From assembly GCA_934500835.1 (NCBI GenBank), contig CAKSTR010000003.1, forward strand, positions 289,034-353,033: a DNA stretch of 64,000 nt, in the 5' to 3' direction. The notes under the pieces were generated by a model, which searched no databases, was not told where the DNA came from, and saw nothing but the letters and a program-made list of their open reading frames with translations. Position numbers and translations under genes: made by a program. Below, one piece after another: positions 62,552-64,000 of the stretch; position 1 is the first letter of the stretch; every line of letters begins with the position of its first letter. Origin of the DNA: an uncultured Paracoccaceae bacterium. GTDB lineage: Bacteria > Pseudomonadota > Alphaproteobacteria > Rhodobacterales > Rhodobacteraceae.

Positions 62552-64000
62552 TCAGCCGCGGAACGCAGCGCCTTTGGGATCGTGGGGCGAGGCCGGGATG
62601 ACCGTCGCCGCGACTTCCTGCCCGACGATATGCGTGGTCAGCTTCGTGCCGGGCGCGGCAACGTCACGGTCCACCATGGCCATGGCAAGGCTTTTGCCGA
62701 TGGTATGGCCATAGCCGCCCGAGGTGACAAAGCCCACAAGGCTGCCGTCCCGCCAGACCGGCTCGTAGCCCGAGGCATCGGCGTCGGTGGCGGCCACCTC
62801 CAGCGTGACCAGGACCTTGGCCGATGGCGCCTTGCGTTCGGCCAAAGCGGCGGTGCGGCCGATGAAATCGCCCTTGTTCCAGGCGATGAAGCGGTCCATC
62901 CCGGTCTCGCCCGGCGTATAGCCTTGGGTGAACTCGCGCGACCAGATTCCGAAGCTTTTCTCAAGCCGCAGCGACAGAACGGCGTTGAAGCCGATTTCGC
63001 GCATCCCGTGCGCCCGGCCCGCCTCAAGCAGCATCCGCCGCAGGCTGGCGTGTTCCAGCGCGCCGCAGTTGATCTCATAGCCCAATTCGCCCGTCACCGA
63101 CATGCGGGCGACCTTTGCCCGGATCAGCCCAAGGTCGATGGTCTGGCAGCCCAGGAAGGGCAGGGCGGTATCGGACAGATCCTGATGGGTCAGCCCCTGC
63201 AGAATCTGCCGCGCCTTCGGCCCGACCACGGCAAAGCCACCCACGGCATCCGAGATGTCGCGGACCGCGGCCCCTTCCATCGCGCACCCTTCGAACCAGC
63301 GCATGTGCCATTGCCGCAGGTAGTAAGAGCCCATGATCCAGAAGCTGCCGTCGCCCCAGTTCAGGAGTGTGAGGTCGCCCTTCAGCGTGCCGTTTTCGCC
63401 CAGCATCGGCGCAAGGCAGGCGCGGCCCGGTTTCGGCAGGCGGCAGGCGAAGGTGCGGTCCAGCCAGGCGGCGGCTTGCGGCCCCGTCACCTCGTAGCGC
63501 GAGAAGGCGGTGATATCCAGCAGACCGGCGCTTTCGCGCGCGGCCCGGCATTCGGCGCCGATCAGATCGAAGGCGTTCGACCGCTTCAGCGAAGGCTCTT
63601 CGACAAAGCCTTCGGGCGCGAAGTAAAGCGGCTGCTCCAGCCCCCAGCCCGCGCCCCACCGGCAGCCGGCGGCCGTCATGCCCTCATAGGCGCCGGGGGT
63701 TTTAAGGACACGCCCGGCGGGCAGTTGCTCATTCGGGTAGCTCATCACGAAACGGCGCGAATAGAATTGGCCGGTGGTCTGCCGGATGTATTCGCGGTTC
63801 GAGGCGAAGTCGCCGTAGCGGGCGATGTCCATGCCGAAGATGTCGGCTTCCGGCTCGCCCCCGATCATCCATTCGGCCAGCGACTTGCCGACGCCGCCGC
63901 CCTGCAGGAAGCCCGCCATCACGCCGCAGGCCACCCAGTAGTTGCGCAGGCCCCGCACCGGCCCGACCAGCGGGTTGCCGTCGGGCGAGAAGGTGAAGGC
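62552..64000 (-). CDS. FAD-dependent oxidoreductase with GcvT (aminomethyltransferase) domain, dimethylglycine/sarcosine dehydrogenase-like (partial, N-terminus off the right edge)
   Basis: 483 residues are present. The upstream part ends a DAO-type FAD domain (TFSPDGNPLVGPVRGLRNYWVACGVMAGFLQGGGVGKSLAEWMI), followed by the DMGDH linker (GRVLKTPGAYEGMTAAGCRWGAGWGLEQPLYF) and a folate-binding GcvT domain (DLIGAECRAARESAGLLDITAFSRYEVTGPQAAAWLDRTF to GYGHTIGKSLAMAMV). Such enzymes oxidatively remove N-methyl groups and load them onto tetrahydrofolate. With mttB directly downstream, the pair could demethylate a quaternary amine stepwise. The FAD-binding GxGxxG is outside the window. Confidence 0.92.
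   Translation of the reverse strand, partial: AFTFSPDGNPLVGPVRGLRNYWVACGVMAGFLQGGGVGKSLAEWMIGGEPEADIFGMDIARYGDFASNREYIRQTTGQFYSRRFVMSYPNEQLPAGRVLKTPGAYEGMTAAGCRWGAGWGLEQPLYFAPEGFVEEPSLKRSNAFDLIGAECRAARESAGLLDITAFSRYEVTGPQAAAWLDRTFACRLPKPGRACLAPMLGENGTLKGDLTLLNWGDGSFWIMGSYYLRQWHMRWFEGCAMEGAAVRDISDAVGGFAVVGPKARQILQGLTHQDLSDTALPFLGCQTIDLGLIRAKVARMSVTGELGYEINCGALEHASLRRMLLEAGRAHGMREIGFNAVLSLRLEKSFGIWSREFTQGYTPGETGMDRFIAWNKGDFIGRTAALAERKAPSAKVLVTLEVAATDADASGYEPVWRDGSLVGFVTSGGYGHTIGKSLAMAMVDRDVAAPGTKLTTHIVGQEVAATVIPASPHDPKGAAFRG

Overview
The window looks like a chromosomal segment of a high-GC alphaproteobacterium, most likely a Rhodobacterales (Rhodobacteraceae) member. The reasons are the rpe-gph and rnhB-ccrM blocks at the left edge, a cell-cycle type GANTC adenine methylase with several GANTC sites in its own promoter, strongly GC-rich third codon positions, many 4-nt ATGA gene overlaps, and a hairpin element with the GGGATATTT core that I associate with this family. 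I saw no rRNA, tRNA, CRISPR array, integrase or insertion sequence.

Layout. (1) 1-3036: housekeeping genes: gph (cut by the left edge), rpe, rnhB and ccrM, closed by a strong terminator. (2) 3308-15546: a sugar-acid cluster. It holds a four-carbon acid sugar kinase and a FadR-type regulator on the plus strand; an iron alcohol dehydrogenase, DapA-type aldolase, PdxA2-type dehydrogenase and BNR/sialidase-like protein in an overlapping minus-strand operon; then an EamA carrier and a complete Dpp/Opp-type ABC importer with a fused double ATPase. (3) 15559-29778: a LysR gene, a flavin/4Fe-4S oxidoreductase, a class III aminotransferase overlapping a TetR regulator, an NDP-forming acyl-CoA synthetase, an acyl-CoA dehydrogenase, a spermidine/putrescine-type ABC importer and a YtcJ-type amidohydrolase. 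(4) 29782-42303: a phosphonate (C-P lyase) locus with phnGHIJKL-N, phnM, a DUF1045 phosphoesterase, phnF, a hexapeptide acetyltransferase and phnCDE1E2. (5) 42415-46547: RidA, a class I/II aminotransferase, the phenylalanine hydroxylase pair phhA-phhB, an Lrp regulator and a DUF1989 protein. (6) 46553-60973: two paralogous CocE/NonD hydrolases, a SnoaL-like protein, an XRE regulator, a second flavin/4Fe-4S oxidoreductase, a second Dpp-type importer with separate ATPases, and an M20 dipeptidase. (7) 60983-64000: an MttB-family methyltransferase without pyrrolysine and a FAD/GcvT demethylating oxidoreductase cut by the right edge.

How the parts may work together. Region 4 is a well-understood system for taking phosphorus from phosphonates. 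Regions 3, 6 and 7 together suggest uptake of amine-, amide- or peptide-like organic nitrogen, hydrolysis in the cytoplasm or periplasm, and oxidative or corrinoid-dependent removal of N-methyl groups; the substrates cannot be read from sequence. Region 2 combines enzymes known from D-threonate/D-erythronate-type catabolism with an aldolase and a sialidase-like protein, and may be an undescribed sugar-acid route.

Regulation visible in the sequence includes the GANTC cluster before ccrM, a near-perfect 20-bp palindrome between phnG and phnF, Pho-box-like sites before both phn units, a palindrome overlapping a -10 element ahead of the aminotransferase-tetR pair, related inverted repeats flanking the XRE gene, and a hairpin directly after every one of the four substrate-binding-protein genes.
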